Below, in pieces: positions 1 through 6,423 of a stretch of DNA of 25,104 nt. The notes under the pieces are model-generated. The model searched no databases, was not told where the DNA came from, and saw only the letters and a list, made by a program, of their open reading frames with translations. Within the stretch, counting starts at the first letter, position 1. Every line of letters starts with the position of its first letter. A program made the translations under genes and the position numbers. The stretch covers positions 1 through 25,104 of IMG/VR virus record IMGVR_UViG_3300042695_001085; one strand, given 5' to 3'. The stretch is from a virus.

Positions 1-1374
1 GCTTCCAATGGTATATATTCTACATTTGATTATTTAACACAAGGAACTAGATATGTAACTGTGTTTAATGGTGTTATTTCGAGTATTGATAACTTATGTC
101 CTGTTGGACCTGGTAGTGTAATAGCTACACAATCTGGATATGGAACTGGAATAATAGAAGTATCTAGAGGAGAAAATAGTATAACCATGACTCCTTTCCA
201 CACAGTAGGTAGAGATTGGATTGAGGCTAAAGCTAGTACAGATGGTATTTACATATATGCAATTAGAAACCTCTCAGTCCCAGAAGCTGCAGGAAAAATC
301 GAAAGATCATTAAATTATGGTGCATCTTTTTACCCTATCACTTCTGGTATTACTCCAACTCACAACCCAGTTGCTATAGCAATGGATGAAACAGCATCCA
401 CTGTAGTTGTTGTAACTCAAAATGGATATATCTATTATAATTTAGGTACTTACTTTAATAACTTTAATCAATCAACTGCTCCTGGAATAAGAGATTGGAA
501 AGCCGTTGCAGTAAGTGCTACAGGAAATATAATTGTTGCAGCAGCCTCAGATGGTACAGTTTGGAGAACAACAAAAAGTCAGATAAGTAATAATCAAGGC
601 TGGCTTCAATCTAATATAGGATATGGAGGTGGATCAACTTCTTGGACATGCATAACAATAAACCGTGATGGTAGTAGAATTTGGTTAGCTGGAAATAACA
701 CACATTTATATAGATCAGATGATGGTGGATACACTTTTGTACCAATACAAATAACAGTTACAATACCTGGTCTTGGTTCAGCTAATATTAGTAGCCCTTT
801 TAATTTTTCTAATATTGCTACAGATAATCTAGGTAACAATACAGTAGCTACAGTAGAACCAAATAGTAATTCTTCTAATTGTGGTTTCATTGCAAAAAAC
901 TTTATAGGAGGGCCAGTTAATTATAATAACTGGTCATGGGGGTGGGGAAGAACTGGATACTATCCATACAATAATATAGTTAATGGTTCTTGGACAGGAT
1001 TAGCAGTAAGCTCAGATGCTGCTACAATATATGCTGTTAATAACGACCCTTCATTAGGTGGATTATATGTATCACAAGATAATGCCTCTAACTTTTTCGG
1101 AATAGGGGGCGTAAAGCCTTATTCTTCAATAAGTTATGTCCGAAACCAAACCTGCCCAGCTAATGGTACAGTTCTAGAACAATTTTGTGATGGTACTACT
1201 TGGACTCAAATAATTGCTAATGGTAGTTGTTCCACTTACACTACTCAAGAGTATAACTCATATTTATGTCCAATTATGCAGAATTATGTCTGTGATTGTG
1301 GATTTGGTTGTGAAGCATATCCAAACCCATGTTATTATTATGGATGTTATGACTGTAATGGCGGGGTTGTTTAA
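1..1374 (+). CDS. Asp-box / beta-propeller virion protein (fibre or adhesin), 5' end outside the window
   Basis: The frame is open from base 1, so the gene begins upstream; the GTG at 61 lies inside the open frame and is not a convincing start. The visible 458 codons contain Asp-box (BNR) motifs, S-x-D/N-x-G-x-S/T-F, at 307-330 (SLNYGASF) and 715-738 (SDDGGYTF), with a degenerate one near 1065-1090. Between them run blade-like strands such as IAMDETASTVVVV and VAVSATGNIIVAA, typical of sialidase-like beta-propellers. The last ~78 residues hold ten cysteines and a GTVLEQFCDGTTW segment that resembles a short motif recurring in phage tail-fibre and other virion proteins. Its place just before the tail genes, and the fold, suggest a surface-exposed fibre or receptor/glycan-binding protein. 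No catalytic sialidase residues are evident, so I infer binding, not hydrolysis. No signal peptide can be assessed. Confidence 0.7.
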   Translation, partial: ASNGIYSTFDYLTQGTRYVTVFNGVISSIDNLCPVGPGSVIATQSGYGTGIIEVSRGENSITMTPFHTVGRDWIEAKASTDGIYIYAIRNLSVPEAAGKIERSLNYGASFYPITSGITPTHNPVAIAMDETASTVVVVTQNGYIYYNLGTYFNNFNQSTAPGIRDWKAVAVSATGNIIVAAASDGTVWRTTKSQISNNQGWLQSNIGYGGGSTSWTCITINRDGSRIWLAGNNTHLYRSDDGGYTFVPIQITVTIPGLGSANISSPFNFSNIATDNLGNNTVATVEPNSNSSNCGFIAKNFIGGPVNYNNWSWGWGRTGYYPYNNIVNGSWTGLAVSSDAATIYAVNNDPSLGGLYVSQDNASNFFGIGGVKPYSSISYVRNQTCPANGTVLEQFCDGTTWTQIIANGSCSTYTTQEYNSYLCPIMQNYVCDCGFGCEAYPNPCYYYGCYDCNGGVV

Positions 1375-1392
1375 TATATAAAATAAAAATTT

Positions 1393-1623
1393 ATGATAAA
1401 TTATTACAGAAAGAATCAAATGCACTTATCGGTAGATACCGAAACACAAAAAGTTATCGTTTTAATGAACGAATCTAATGAATGTTCAATACGCGTTACT
1501 GCACCAGCCCCGTTTTATGATAAAATAGCTGAAGATTTAACTAATAATATTATTGAAGAATCGACAGAAGAAGCATTTATCGCTACTAGACAGGAAGTAG
1601 AAACTCGTCTTTCTTCTTTATAA
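1393..1623 (+). CDS. Small protein of unknown function (76 aa)
   Basis: I do not recognise this gene. It starts with ATG 18 bases after the preceding stop codon, behind an A/T-rich leader (ATATAAAATAAAAATTT) with no Shine-Dalgarno sequence. The product is short, soluble and acidic in its C-terminal half (a run with DKIAEDLTNNIIEESTEEAF), and contains no cysteine motif, membrane segment or recognisable domain apart from a single Cys near residue 32. It sits between the Asp-box virion protein and a small membrane protein and probably shares a transcript with the former. The coding frame is uninterrupted and its codon use matches the neighbours, which is why I accept it as real. Confidence 0.6.
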   Translation: MINYYRKNQMHLSVDTETQKVIVLMNESNECSIRVTAPAPFYDKIAEDLTNNIIEESTEEAFIATRQEVETRLSSL

Positions 1624-1648
1624 GATTGCGGTTTTTGGACTCTGTTAT

Positions 1649-1657
1649 ATATTTATA
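1649..1657 (+). promoter_or_regulatory. ATATTTATA element, putative phage (late?) promoter
   Basis: A perfect ATATTTATA lies 22 bases before the ATG at 1680, in a 56-base gap. The same element with similar spacing precedes six other genes in the window (ending in A or T). On the complementary strand it reads TATAAATAT, the T4-type late core, so orientation is uncertain. Confidence 0.5.
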
Positions 1658-1679
1658 TACGAACAAAAAAATATAAAAC

Positions 1680-1931
1680 ATGTTAACACTTATTATCGTA
1701 TTAGTACTTGCAGCCGCTGTTACCTTTGTTCTAATGAGAAAAGGTAAGATTGCTGACACAAACAACAACAACATTCCTGATGCAATCGAATCAAAAATCG
1801 AAGCAGTTAAAGAAGTTGTTGCTGAAGTAAAAGAAGTTGTAAAAGAAGCTAAAGCTAAAGCTCCAAAAAAACAAGCAGCTCCAAAAGCAGCACCATCTCC
1901 AAAAACAAAAGCAACAAAGAAAACAAAATAA
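1680..1931 (+). CDS. Small single-span membrane protein with EF-hand-like loop and Lys/Ala-rich tail
   Basis: Eighty-three residues in three parts. Residues 1-19 form a hydrophobic helix (LTLIIVLVLAAAVTFVLM) followed by RKGK, a classic N-terminal membrane anchor. Next is DTNNNNIPDAIE, which matches the D-x-N-x-N-x-I-P-D-x-x-E calcium-loop pattern seen in thrombospondin-3/EF-hand-like segments. The rest is a helix of VKEVV repeats that ends in a Lys/Ala/Pro-rich tail (KAPKKQAAPKAAPSPKTKATKKTK). I cannot assign a function. The layout suggests an inner-membrane protein with a positively charged, possibly nucleic-acid- or lipid-contacting tail. A lysis accessory role is conceivable but unsupported. 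It is preceded by its own ATATTTATA element and followed after 15 bases by another small gene. Confidence 0.65.
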   Translation: MLTLIIVLVLAAAVTFVLMRKGKIADTNNNNIPDAIESKIEAVKEVVAEVKEVVKEAKAKAPKKQAAPKAAPSPKTKATKKTK

Positions 1932-1946
1932 AATATAAAGAAAGTT

Positions 1947-2417
1947 ATGGAAAAAATTAGTCTAAAATTGTTCGAGTTTTTAAATCTCGAAGCTGAAATT
2001 AATGGTTTAGTAAACCAACAAACAGGTGAAGCAATTTCTAAAGGTTTATTAGGTGAAAAACTTAATATGATCACTAAGTATTGGATCACTGATTTAAATA
2101 AAAGATTGACTTCTGAAAAAGAATCAATTAACAAACTTCGTGATGAATTAATTATGAAGTATGGTTCAACAGATGAAAGTGGTGGATACCAACTATCTCC
2201 ATCTATCAAGGTAGAAGATGGTGTCGACGAAGAAGGTAACCCAAAATTCAAAGCAGAACCAAACAAAGATTTCTTTGAATTTCAAAAGGAATACAACGAT
2301 TTGTTAAATCAAGAAAGAGAATTAGAGTATAAGCCTTTCAATATCAGCGATTTCGCTCATGTAGAAACAGAAGGCAACTACCAAACATTCTTCCAATTGA
2401 TTAAAGTTGAAGACTAA
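1947..2417 (+). CDS. Conserved-looking phage protein of unknown function (156 aa)
   Basis: Not recognised. The start ATG lies 15 bases after the previous stop, with the A-rich leader AATATAAAGAAAGTT. The protein is charged and largely helical: residues 5-65 look like amphipathic helix (LKLFEFLNLEAEINGLV, then LNKRLTSEKESINKLRDELIMKYG), followed by an acidic loop (VEDGVDEEGNPKF) and a second helix with EFQKEYNDLLNQERELEYK. It has no cysteine, membrane segment or enzyme motif. It ends just before a strong hairpin terminator at 2442, so it is the last gene of the small transcription unit that starts at 1680. A role as a small structural or host-modifying protein cannot be separated from sequence alone. 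Confidence 0.65.
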   Translation: MEKISLKLFEFLNLEAEINGLVNQQTGEAISKGLLGEKLNMITKYWITDLNKRLTSEKESINKLRDELIMKYGSTDESGGYQLSPSIKVEDGVDEEGNPKFKAEPNKDFFEFQKEYNDLLNQERELEYKPFNISDFAHVETEGNYQTFFQLIKVED

Positions 2418-2441
2418 TCCCTCTATATAAAACAAAGAAAT

Positions 2442-2466
2442 AGCCTCTAATTTAGGGGCTTTTCTT
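2442..2466 (+). terminator. Rho-independent terminator
   Basis: AGCCTCTA and TAGGGGCT pair as an 8-bp stem (one G-U pair) around an ATT loop at 2442-2460, followed by TTTTCTTT. It closes the unit ending at 2417. Confidence 0.85.
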
Positions 2467-2482
2467 TATTAAATAAAGTTAT

Positions 2483-2710
2483 ATGAATAAATTAGTAGAA
2501 ATAGGCAAAGCATGGATAGCAGCAGCAAATCCAACACCAGAACAAAAATCAATAGCTGAACATCGTTTAGCTGTATGTGATGGTTGTGAGCATAAAACAC
2601 ACCAAGATGTAATGAATTTTTGGTATTGTAATGCTTGTGGATGTCCGTTAGCTAAAAAGGTATTTAGTCCAATGAAGGATAGTTGTCCAAAACATAAATG
2701 GGAACAATAA
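2483..2710 (+). CDS. Small four-Cys zinc-type protein (75 aa)
   Basis: The C-terminal half holds CDGCEHK near residue 32 and, after about 18 residues, CNACGCPLAKK, followed by a final SCPKHKW. The CxxC...CxxCxC...CxxH spacing is a rubredoxin/zinc-ribbon-like metal site. Similar short proteins occur in many tailed phages of diverse hosts, but I know no demonstrated function. The N-terminus (LVEIGKAWIAAANPTPEQKSIAEHRLAVC) is helical. The gene starts 19 bases after the terminator and has no visible promoter element of the ATATTTATA type. Its stop is separated from the next ATG by one base, indicating translational coupling. A DNA- or RNA-binding or protein-docking role is plausible but inferred. 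Confidence 0.7.
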   Translation: MNKLVEIGKAWIAAANPTPEQKSIAEHRLAVCDGCEHKTHQDVMNFWYCNACGCPLAKKVFSPMKDSCPKHKWEQ

Positions 2711-2711
2711 T

Positions 2712-2975
2712 ATGAATAAGAAATTAACAGAACAGGAATTAGCTGAACTTATCGCAATGCGTGAACAATATTCAGATACAGTATTTGAAATTGGCCAGCT
2801 ACAATACAATAAACACGAATTAGAAGAGCAATTAAAATTAATTGATCAGGACTTAACGGGGCTATATGCTGACATAAAGTCCGCCGAAACGCGCCAAAAC
2901 GAATTTCTTATTAAGGTTCGTGAAACATATGGAGAAGGAACTCTAGATGTACAAACTGGTGAGATCCTAGCATAA
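2712..2975 (+). CDS. Coiled-coil protein of unknown function (87 aa)
   Basis: The ATG follows the previous stop by a single base. The product is almost entirely charged helix: LTEQELAELIAMREQYSD, then IGQLQYNKHELEEQLKLIDQD and YADIKSAETRQNEFLIKVRETYGEGTL, with leucines and isoleucines in a roughly heptad pattern, so a short antiparallel or dimeric coiled coil is likely. Many tailed phages carry a similar small coiled-coil protein with a NKxxLEEQL-type helix, but I do not know a defined role. The stop codon lies inside a 6-bp hairpin (2966-2982) that may end or process the transcript just before the sheath-gene promoter element. Confidence 0.65.
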   Translation: MNKKLTEQELAELIAMREQYSDTVFEIGQLQYNKHELEEQLKLIDQDLTGLYADIKSAETRQNEFLIKVRETYGEGTLDVQTGEILA

Positions 2976-2982
2976 GGCTAGG
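2966..2982 (+). terminator. Hairpin, possible weak terminator or processing site
   Basis: CCTAGC and GCTAGG pair perfectly around ATAAG. The stop codon of the preceding gene is in the loop. No T-run follows (CGGTTACGTATTTC), so intrinsic termination is uncertain. Its position 20 bases before a promoter-like element fits a boundary. Confidence 0.4.
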
Positions 2983-3001
2983 CGGTTACGTATTTCTCCG
3001 A

Positions 3002-3010
3002 ATATTTATT
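3002..3010 (+). promoter_or_regulatory. ATATTTATT element upstream of sheath gene
   Basis: A one-base variant of the recurrent ATATTTATA element, 37 bases before the sheath start codon. It follows the hairpin at 2966. Spacing is the longest of the set. Confidence 0.45.
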
Positions 3011-3047
3011 GTCAGAATAATTCAAATCAATTTAACTAAAAAATACT

Positions 3048-4760
3048 ATGGCAGAAAAAATTATCTCTCCTGGCGTTTTCACTCGCGAAAACGATAAGAG
3101 TTTAGTACAAAGAGGTATTCAAGAAGTTGGTGCTGCTATTGTTGGACCTACAGTTAAAGGTAATCCTTTAGCTCCAACAGTTGTAACATCATATAGTGAA
3201 TATTTATCAGTTTTTGGTGATATATTCAAGAGTGGTAGTAACTACTATGAATATTTTACTTCATTAGCTGCTAAAGAATACTTCAACAATGGTGGAAACT
3301 CATTACTAGTAACAAAAATCATCAGTGGTTCTTCTTACGATACTTACGCAAGTTCATCAATTACATCTGCAACAGCAGGTACAGCTTCTTTCGTATTAGA
3401 AGCTACTCAATGGGGTGATATCGCAAACAACAGTGGTTCTGAAGTATCTGGCGCTTTAGCAAACGGTACATTAGAGAATGTACGTTGGGAAGTGAGCAAT
3501 GTAAGTACTACAAAAGGTACATTTACATTAGTAGTTCGTCGTGGTGATGACAACACAAATAACAAAAACATTTTAGAAACTTTCTCAAACTTATCATTAG
3601 ACCCATCTCAACCAAACTACATTTCTCGTGTAGTAGGTGATGCAAAACCTGTTTACAACGCTTCAAAAGGCTTAGTAGAAATTTCAGGTAGCTTCCAAGG
3701 TGGTTCTTCATATGTTCGTGTTAAGTCTGTAACTAATACTATCGATTCAATCGATAATAACGGAAACTACAAAGCTACTACATATAGTGGATCTTTACCA
3801 ACAGTTGCTAGTGGTTCATTCAGTGGTGGTGTTGCTTCAACAAACAGATCTGCTGTATTCTTTGAATCAAATGATACTGCAGCTACAAACTGTCAAGGAT
3901 TTGCTGCTGCTGATTATACAGCTGCTTTAAGTTTATTATCAAATAAAGATGATTATAGCTTTAACTTATTATTAGTTCCTGGTGTAACATTAGGTACTGG
4001 TGCTTTAAGTTCATTAGCAGATGATGTAATTGGAGTATGTGAAGGTAGAGGTGATTCAATGGCAATTATCGATACTACAGCATATGGTGCTAACGTAGCT
4101 GCTGCTGTTACAGCTTCTGCTGCTAATGGTTCAAGTTACGCAGCTGCTTACTACCCTTGGGTACAATTATTCAGTTCTAACTTAGGTAAGGCTGTATGGT
4201 GTCCTCCATCAGTAGTAATGGGTGGTGTATTCGCATTTAACGATCAAGTTGGTGCAGAATGGTTCGCTCCAGCAGGTTTAAATCGTGGTGGTATTGGATC
4301 AGTATTACGTGCTGAAAGAAGATTATCTCAAACAGATCGTGATGATTTATATGATACAAACATTAACCCATTAGCTTCATTCCCTGGAGAAGGTGTTGTA
4401 GCGTTTGGTCAAAAGACATTACAAAAGAAATCAACTTCATTAGATAGAATTAACGTTCGTCGTTTATTGATCACATTGAAAGGTTTCTTAGGTCAAGTTG
4501 GTCGTTCATTAGTATTTGAACAAAATACAGCAGCTACAAGAAACAGATTCATGAGCATAGCTAACCCTTACTTAGAATCAGTAGTACAACGTCAAGGTTT
4601 GTATGCTTACAAGGTAGTAATGGATGATTCAAATAACACACCAGATGTAATTGATAGAAACCAATTAGTTGGTCAAATCTATTTACAACCAAGCAAAACA
4701 GCAGAATTCATTGTGTTAGATTTCACAGTATTACCAACTGGTGCAACATTCCCAGCGTAA
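3048..4760 (+). CDS. Contractile tail sheath protein (T4 gp18 family)
   Basis: At 570 residues this is somewhat shorter than T4 gp18 (659). The N-terminus (EKIISPGVFTRENDKSLVQRG, then GAAIVGPTVKGNPLAPTVV) is the hallmark opening of phage sheath proteins: PGV followed by a first beta strand ending in GP-x-x-G. The C-terminus carries the conserved sheath core: an arginine-rich RINVRRLLITLKGFLGQVG helix, the FEQN-x-x-x-TRNRF stretch, a YLESVVQRQGLYAYKVVMDD block, and a final strand (AEFIVLDFTVLPTG). The middle third, Ser/Thr/Gly/Asn-rich, is the variable surface domain. Subunits polymerise around the tube and contract to drive it through the cell envelope. The tube gene follows 46 bases downstream with its own promoter-like element. 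Codon use (many GTA, TTA and GCT) suggests high expression. Confidence 0.96.
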   Translation: MAEKIISPGVFTRENDKSLVQRGIQEVGAAIVGPTVKGNPLAPTVVTSYSEYLSVFGDIFKSGSNYYEYFTSLAAKEYFNNGGNSLLVTKIISGSSYDTYASSSITSATAGTASFVLEATQWGDIANNSGSEVSGALANGTLENVRWEVSNVSTTKGTFTLVVRRGDDNTNNKNILETFSNLSLDPSQPNYISRVVGDAKPVYNASKGLVEISGSFQGGSSYVRVKSVTNTIDSIDNNGNYKATTYSGSLPTVASGSFSGGVASTNRSAVFFESNDTAATNCQGFAAADYTAALSLLSNKDDYSFNLLLVPGVTLGTGALSSLADDVIGVCEGRGDSMAIIDTTAYGANVAAAVTASAANGSSYAAAYYPWVQLFSSNLGKAVWCPPSVVMGGVFAFNDQVGAEWFAPAGLNRGGIGSVLRAERRLSQTDRDDLYDTNINPLASFPGEGVVAFGQKTLQKKSTSLDRINVRRLLITLKGFLGQVGRSLVFEQNTAATRNRFMSIANPYLESVVQRQGLYAYKVVMDDSNNTPDVIDRNQLVGQIYLQPSKTAEFIVLDFTVLPTGATFPA

Positions 4761-4775
4761 GAATTATAAACAATA

Positions 4776-4784
4776 ATATTTATT
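4776..4784 (+). promoter_or_regulatory. ATATTTATT element upstream of tube gene
   Basis: Recurrent promoter-like element 22 bases before the tube ATG, the same spacing as at 1649 and 5352. The surrounding AATAATATTTATT is partly palindromic, so orientation cannot be read from it. Confidence 0.5.
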
Positions 4785-4806
4785 AATAGACAAAATTTAA
4801 CATAAA

Positions 4807-5292
4807 ATGGCTGTATTAGATGCAAACCAAATAATGTTCACCGCTTTCGAACCAAAGGTGCAAAACCGTTTCATCATGTATGTAGATGGTATCCCAGCAT
4901 ATTTGATCAAGAAGGCAGCGTCTCCTCAGTTTGACGCAGGTGAAATTGTACTTGACCATATCAACGTTTACCGTAAAGTAAAAGGTAAAGTTAAGTGGCA
5001 AGACATGAACTTAGAATTATATGATCCAATCACTCCAAGTGGTGCTCAGGCTGTAATGGAATGGGCTCGTTTGGCTCACGAATCAGTAACTGGCCGCGAT
5101 GGTTATTCTGATTTTTATAAAAAAGATTTAGTATTAAACGTATTAGGCCCTGTAGGTGACATCGTTAGCGAATGGGTAATCAAAGGTGCATATGTAAAAA
5201 CTGCAAACTTTGGTGAATACGATTGGTCTAGTGAAGCAGCAGTTAACTTATCAGTTACTATTGCTATGGATTATTGCGTATTGAATTTCTAA
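4807..5292 (+). CDS. Tail tube protein (T4 gp19 family)
   Basis: The length of 161 residues is close to T4 gp19 (163). It follows the sheath gene directly, the usual order in contractile phages. The sequence has the tube pattern: an N-terminal RFIMYVDGIPAYLIKKA strand pair, then ASPQFDAGEIVLDHINVYRKVKGKVKWQDMNLELYDP (the inner-barrel hairpin with the KVKGKVKW stretch), a helix (SGAQAVMEWARLAHE), YKKDLVLNVLGPVGDIVSEWVIKGAYV, and a final SVTIAMDYC strand. Hexameric rings of this protein build the DNA conduit inside the sheath. A strong terminator follows 24 bases after the stop, so tube mRNA probably ends there, which fits the large amount of this protein needed compared with the genes that follow. 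Confidence 0.95.
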   Translation: MAVLDANQIMFTAFEPKVQNRFIMYVDGIPAYLIKKAASPQFDAGEIVLDHINVYRKVKGKVKWQDMNLELYDPITPSGAQAVMEWARLAHESVTGRDGYSDFYKKDLVLNVLGPVGDIVSEWVIKGAYVKTANFGEYDWSSEAAVNLSVTIAMDYCVLNF

Positions 5293-5315
5293 TTCCCTTC
5301 ATATTTCTTTTCTTT

Positions 5316-5348
5316 AAGGCGTCTGCTTATGCAGACGTCTTTTTTTTT
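5316..5348 (+). terminator. Strong rho-independent terminator after tube gene
   Basis: AGGCGTCTGC and GCAGACGTCT pair over 10 bp (one G-U) around TTAT, followed by nine T residues (5340-5348). The promoter-like element ATATTTATA begins 3 bases after the T-run. Confidence 0.93.
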
Positions 5349-5351
5349 CGT

Positions 5352-5360
5352 ATATTTATA
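5352..5360 (+). promoter_or_regulatory. ATATTTATA element upstream of gp26-like gene
   Basis: Perfect copy, 22 bases before the ATG at 5383 and 3 bases after the terminator T-run. This terminator-promoter arrangement is repeated at 6373-6406. Confidence 0.55.
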
Positions 5361-5382
5361 TATACACAAATAAAAATGTTAT

Positions 5383-6135
5383 ATGAGCGAATTTAAAATG
5401 CCTACCGAAACGATTTCGTTACCTTCAAAAGGCTTATTGTATCCAAAAGAATCACCACTATCCACAGGTGAAATTGAAATGAAGTATATGACCGCTAAGG
5501 AAGAAGATATTCTTACCAACGCTAACTACATTAAAGACGGTTCTGTACTTAATCGAGTAATGCAATCATTAATTGTAACACCAGTTAGTTTTAATGATAT
5601 ATTAGTGTGTGATAAAAACGCAATTTTGTTAGGTGCTCGTATCTTGGGATACGGTGCTGAATACCCATTTAGGTATTTTAATCCATCTACAGGTGCTGAA
5701 GAAACAATAACTGTTGATTTATCAACATTAAAAGAAAAAGAAATTGATTTATCAATATTTCAAGAAGGTATAAATGAATTTACATTCACTATGCCATTAT
5801 CTGGAAATGAAGTAACATTTAAGTTATTAACACACGGTGATGAGCAAGCAATTGATGCTGAAATTAAAGGTTTAAAGAAAATTACACCACAAGGTTCATT
5901 TGAAATTACTACTCGTTTAAAATATATTATCACATCAATCAACGGTAAGAGAGAATTAGCATCAATTCGTGATTTTGTTGATAATGGTTTAACAGCAAAA
6001 GATGCTAGAGCATTGCGTGAGCATTATGCACAAATCCAACCAGACATTGACATGACTTACTATCCTGAAAATGCAGAGGAGGGCATTTCGATTCCAGTTG
6101 GAATTAACTTTTTTTGGCCTGACTCAGGGAGATAG
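5383..6135 (+). CDS. T4 gp26-like baseplate/tail-assembly chaperone protein
   Basis: The 250-residue product opens with TETISLPSKGLLYPKESPLSTGEIEMKYMTAKEEDILTN. The LPSKGLLYP motif followed by an EI-x-MKYMTAKEEDIL strand and helix is the signature of the T4 gp26/T4_baseplate family. T4 gp26 is about 208 residues. The central part (GARILGYGAEYPFRYFNPSTGAEE) fits the same fold, and the C-terminal third is helical (GLTAKDARALREHYAQIQPDI). It lies between tube and tape measure, where most tailed phages encode tail-assembly chaperones. Its last 65 coding bases overlap the next gene in the +1 frame, with a T7 run inside the overlap, so a fraction of product may extend into that frame (about 334 residues). 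The unshifted product ends six residues after the slip site (WPDSGR). Family confidence is good. The exact role, hub part or chaperone, is inferred. Confidence 0.8.
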   Translation: MSEFKMPTETISLPSKGLLYPKESPLSTGEIEMKYMTAKEEDILTNANYIKDGSVLNRVMQSLIVTPVSFNDILVCDKNAILLGARILGYGAEYPFRYFNPSTGAEETITVDLSTLKEKEIDLSIFQEGINEFTFTMPLSGNEVTFKLLTHGDEQAIDAEIKGLKKITPQGSFEITTRLKYIITSINGKRELASIRDFVDNGLTAKDARALREHYAQIQPDIDMTYYPENAEEGISIPVGINFFWPDSGR

Positions 6136-6388
6136 ACCTATAATATTCGACCAAATCCACGAAATAGTATTTCATGGAAAGGGTGGATACGATTGGAATA
6201 CGGTGTATAATATGCCAATATGGTTACGTCGATTCACGTTCCATAAGATGAAAAAATTCTATGATGATGAAAATGAAGCAATGGAAAAACAAAATCAACA
6301 GCTTGAAAATAAATCAAAGGTATCATCAAAACCACTAACACCAAACGTATCACAACCCACATATTCAACAAGAGCGCCTAAGAAATAG
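6071..6388 (+). CDS. Second tail-chaperone/gp51-like reading frame, possibly made by frameshift
   Basis: This frame is +1 relative to the upstream gene and is open from 6056; the first ATG is at 6071, giving 105 residues. The convincing protein-like part begins after the T7 run at 6109-6115: GDRPIIFDQIHEIVFHGKGGYDWNTVYNMPIWLRRFTFHKMKKFYDDE. The DW-x-x-VYNMP-[IVY]-x-LRRF stretch resembles small proteins encoded between tube and tape measure in related phages (gp51-like or the T part of G/T chaperones). The region before the T7 run (MQRRAFRFQLEL) looks like out-of-frame read-through of the upstream gene rather than protein, supporting expression as a fusion. The C-terminal 40 residues are Lys/Gln/Ser-rich and probably disordered. 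The stop codon lies in the 3' arm of the terminator at 6373. Confidence 0.7.
   Translation: MQRRAFRFQLELTFFGLTQGDRPIIFDQIHEIVFHGKGGYDWNTVYNMPIWLRRFTFHKMKKFYDDENEAMEKQNQQLENKSKVSSKPLTPNVSQPTYSTRAPKK
6109..6115 (+). other. Candidate programmed frameshift site (TTTTTTT)
   Basis: In the upstream frame this reads AAC TTT TTT TGG. A +1 (or -2) slip of tRNA-Phe keeps full Phe pairing and continues as GGC CTG ACT in the downstream frame. The zero-frame stop follows 18 bases after the run (6133-6135). Confidence 0.55.
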
Positions 6389-6397
6389 GCGCTTTTT
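6373..6397 (+). terminator. Terminator overlapping the end of the chaperone frame
   Basis: GCGCCTA and TAGGCGC pair over 7 bp, extended by an A-T pair at each end, around AGAAA, followed by TTTTT. The stop codon TAG (6386-6388) is in the 3' arm. The T-run merges directly into the ATATTTATA element at 6398. Confidence 0.88.
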
Positions 6398-6406
6398 ATA
6401 TTTATA
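6398..6406 (+). promoter_or_regulatory. ATATTTATA element upstream of tape-measure gene
   Basis: Perfect copy immediately after the terminator T-run and 17 bases before the tape-measure ATG at 6424. The following bases, CGGG, resemble the CGTAG and CGAAC that follow the copies at 9107 and 1649. Confidence 0.55.
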
Positions 6407-6423
6407 CGGGTAATTATTACTTT

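Noticed and set aside
61-1374. Complete gene starting at GTG 61
   Set aside because: The frame is open back to base 1 with protein-like residues, so the gene almost certainly starts upstream.
1586-2266. 226-residue open frame on the - strand
   Set aside because: Lies over two accepted + genes and has the Phe/Ile/Ser-rich composition typical of AT-rich antisense shadows; no leader or motif.
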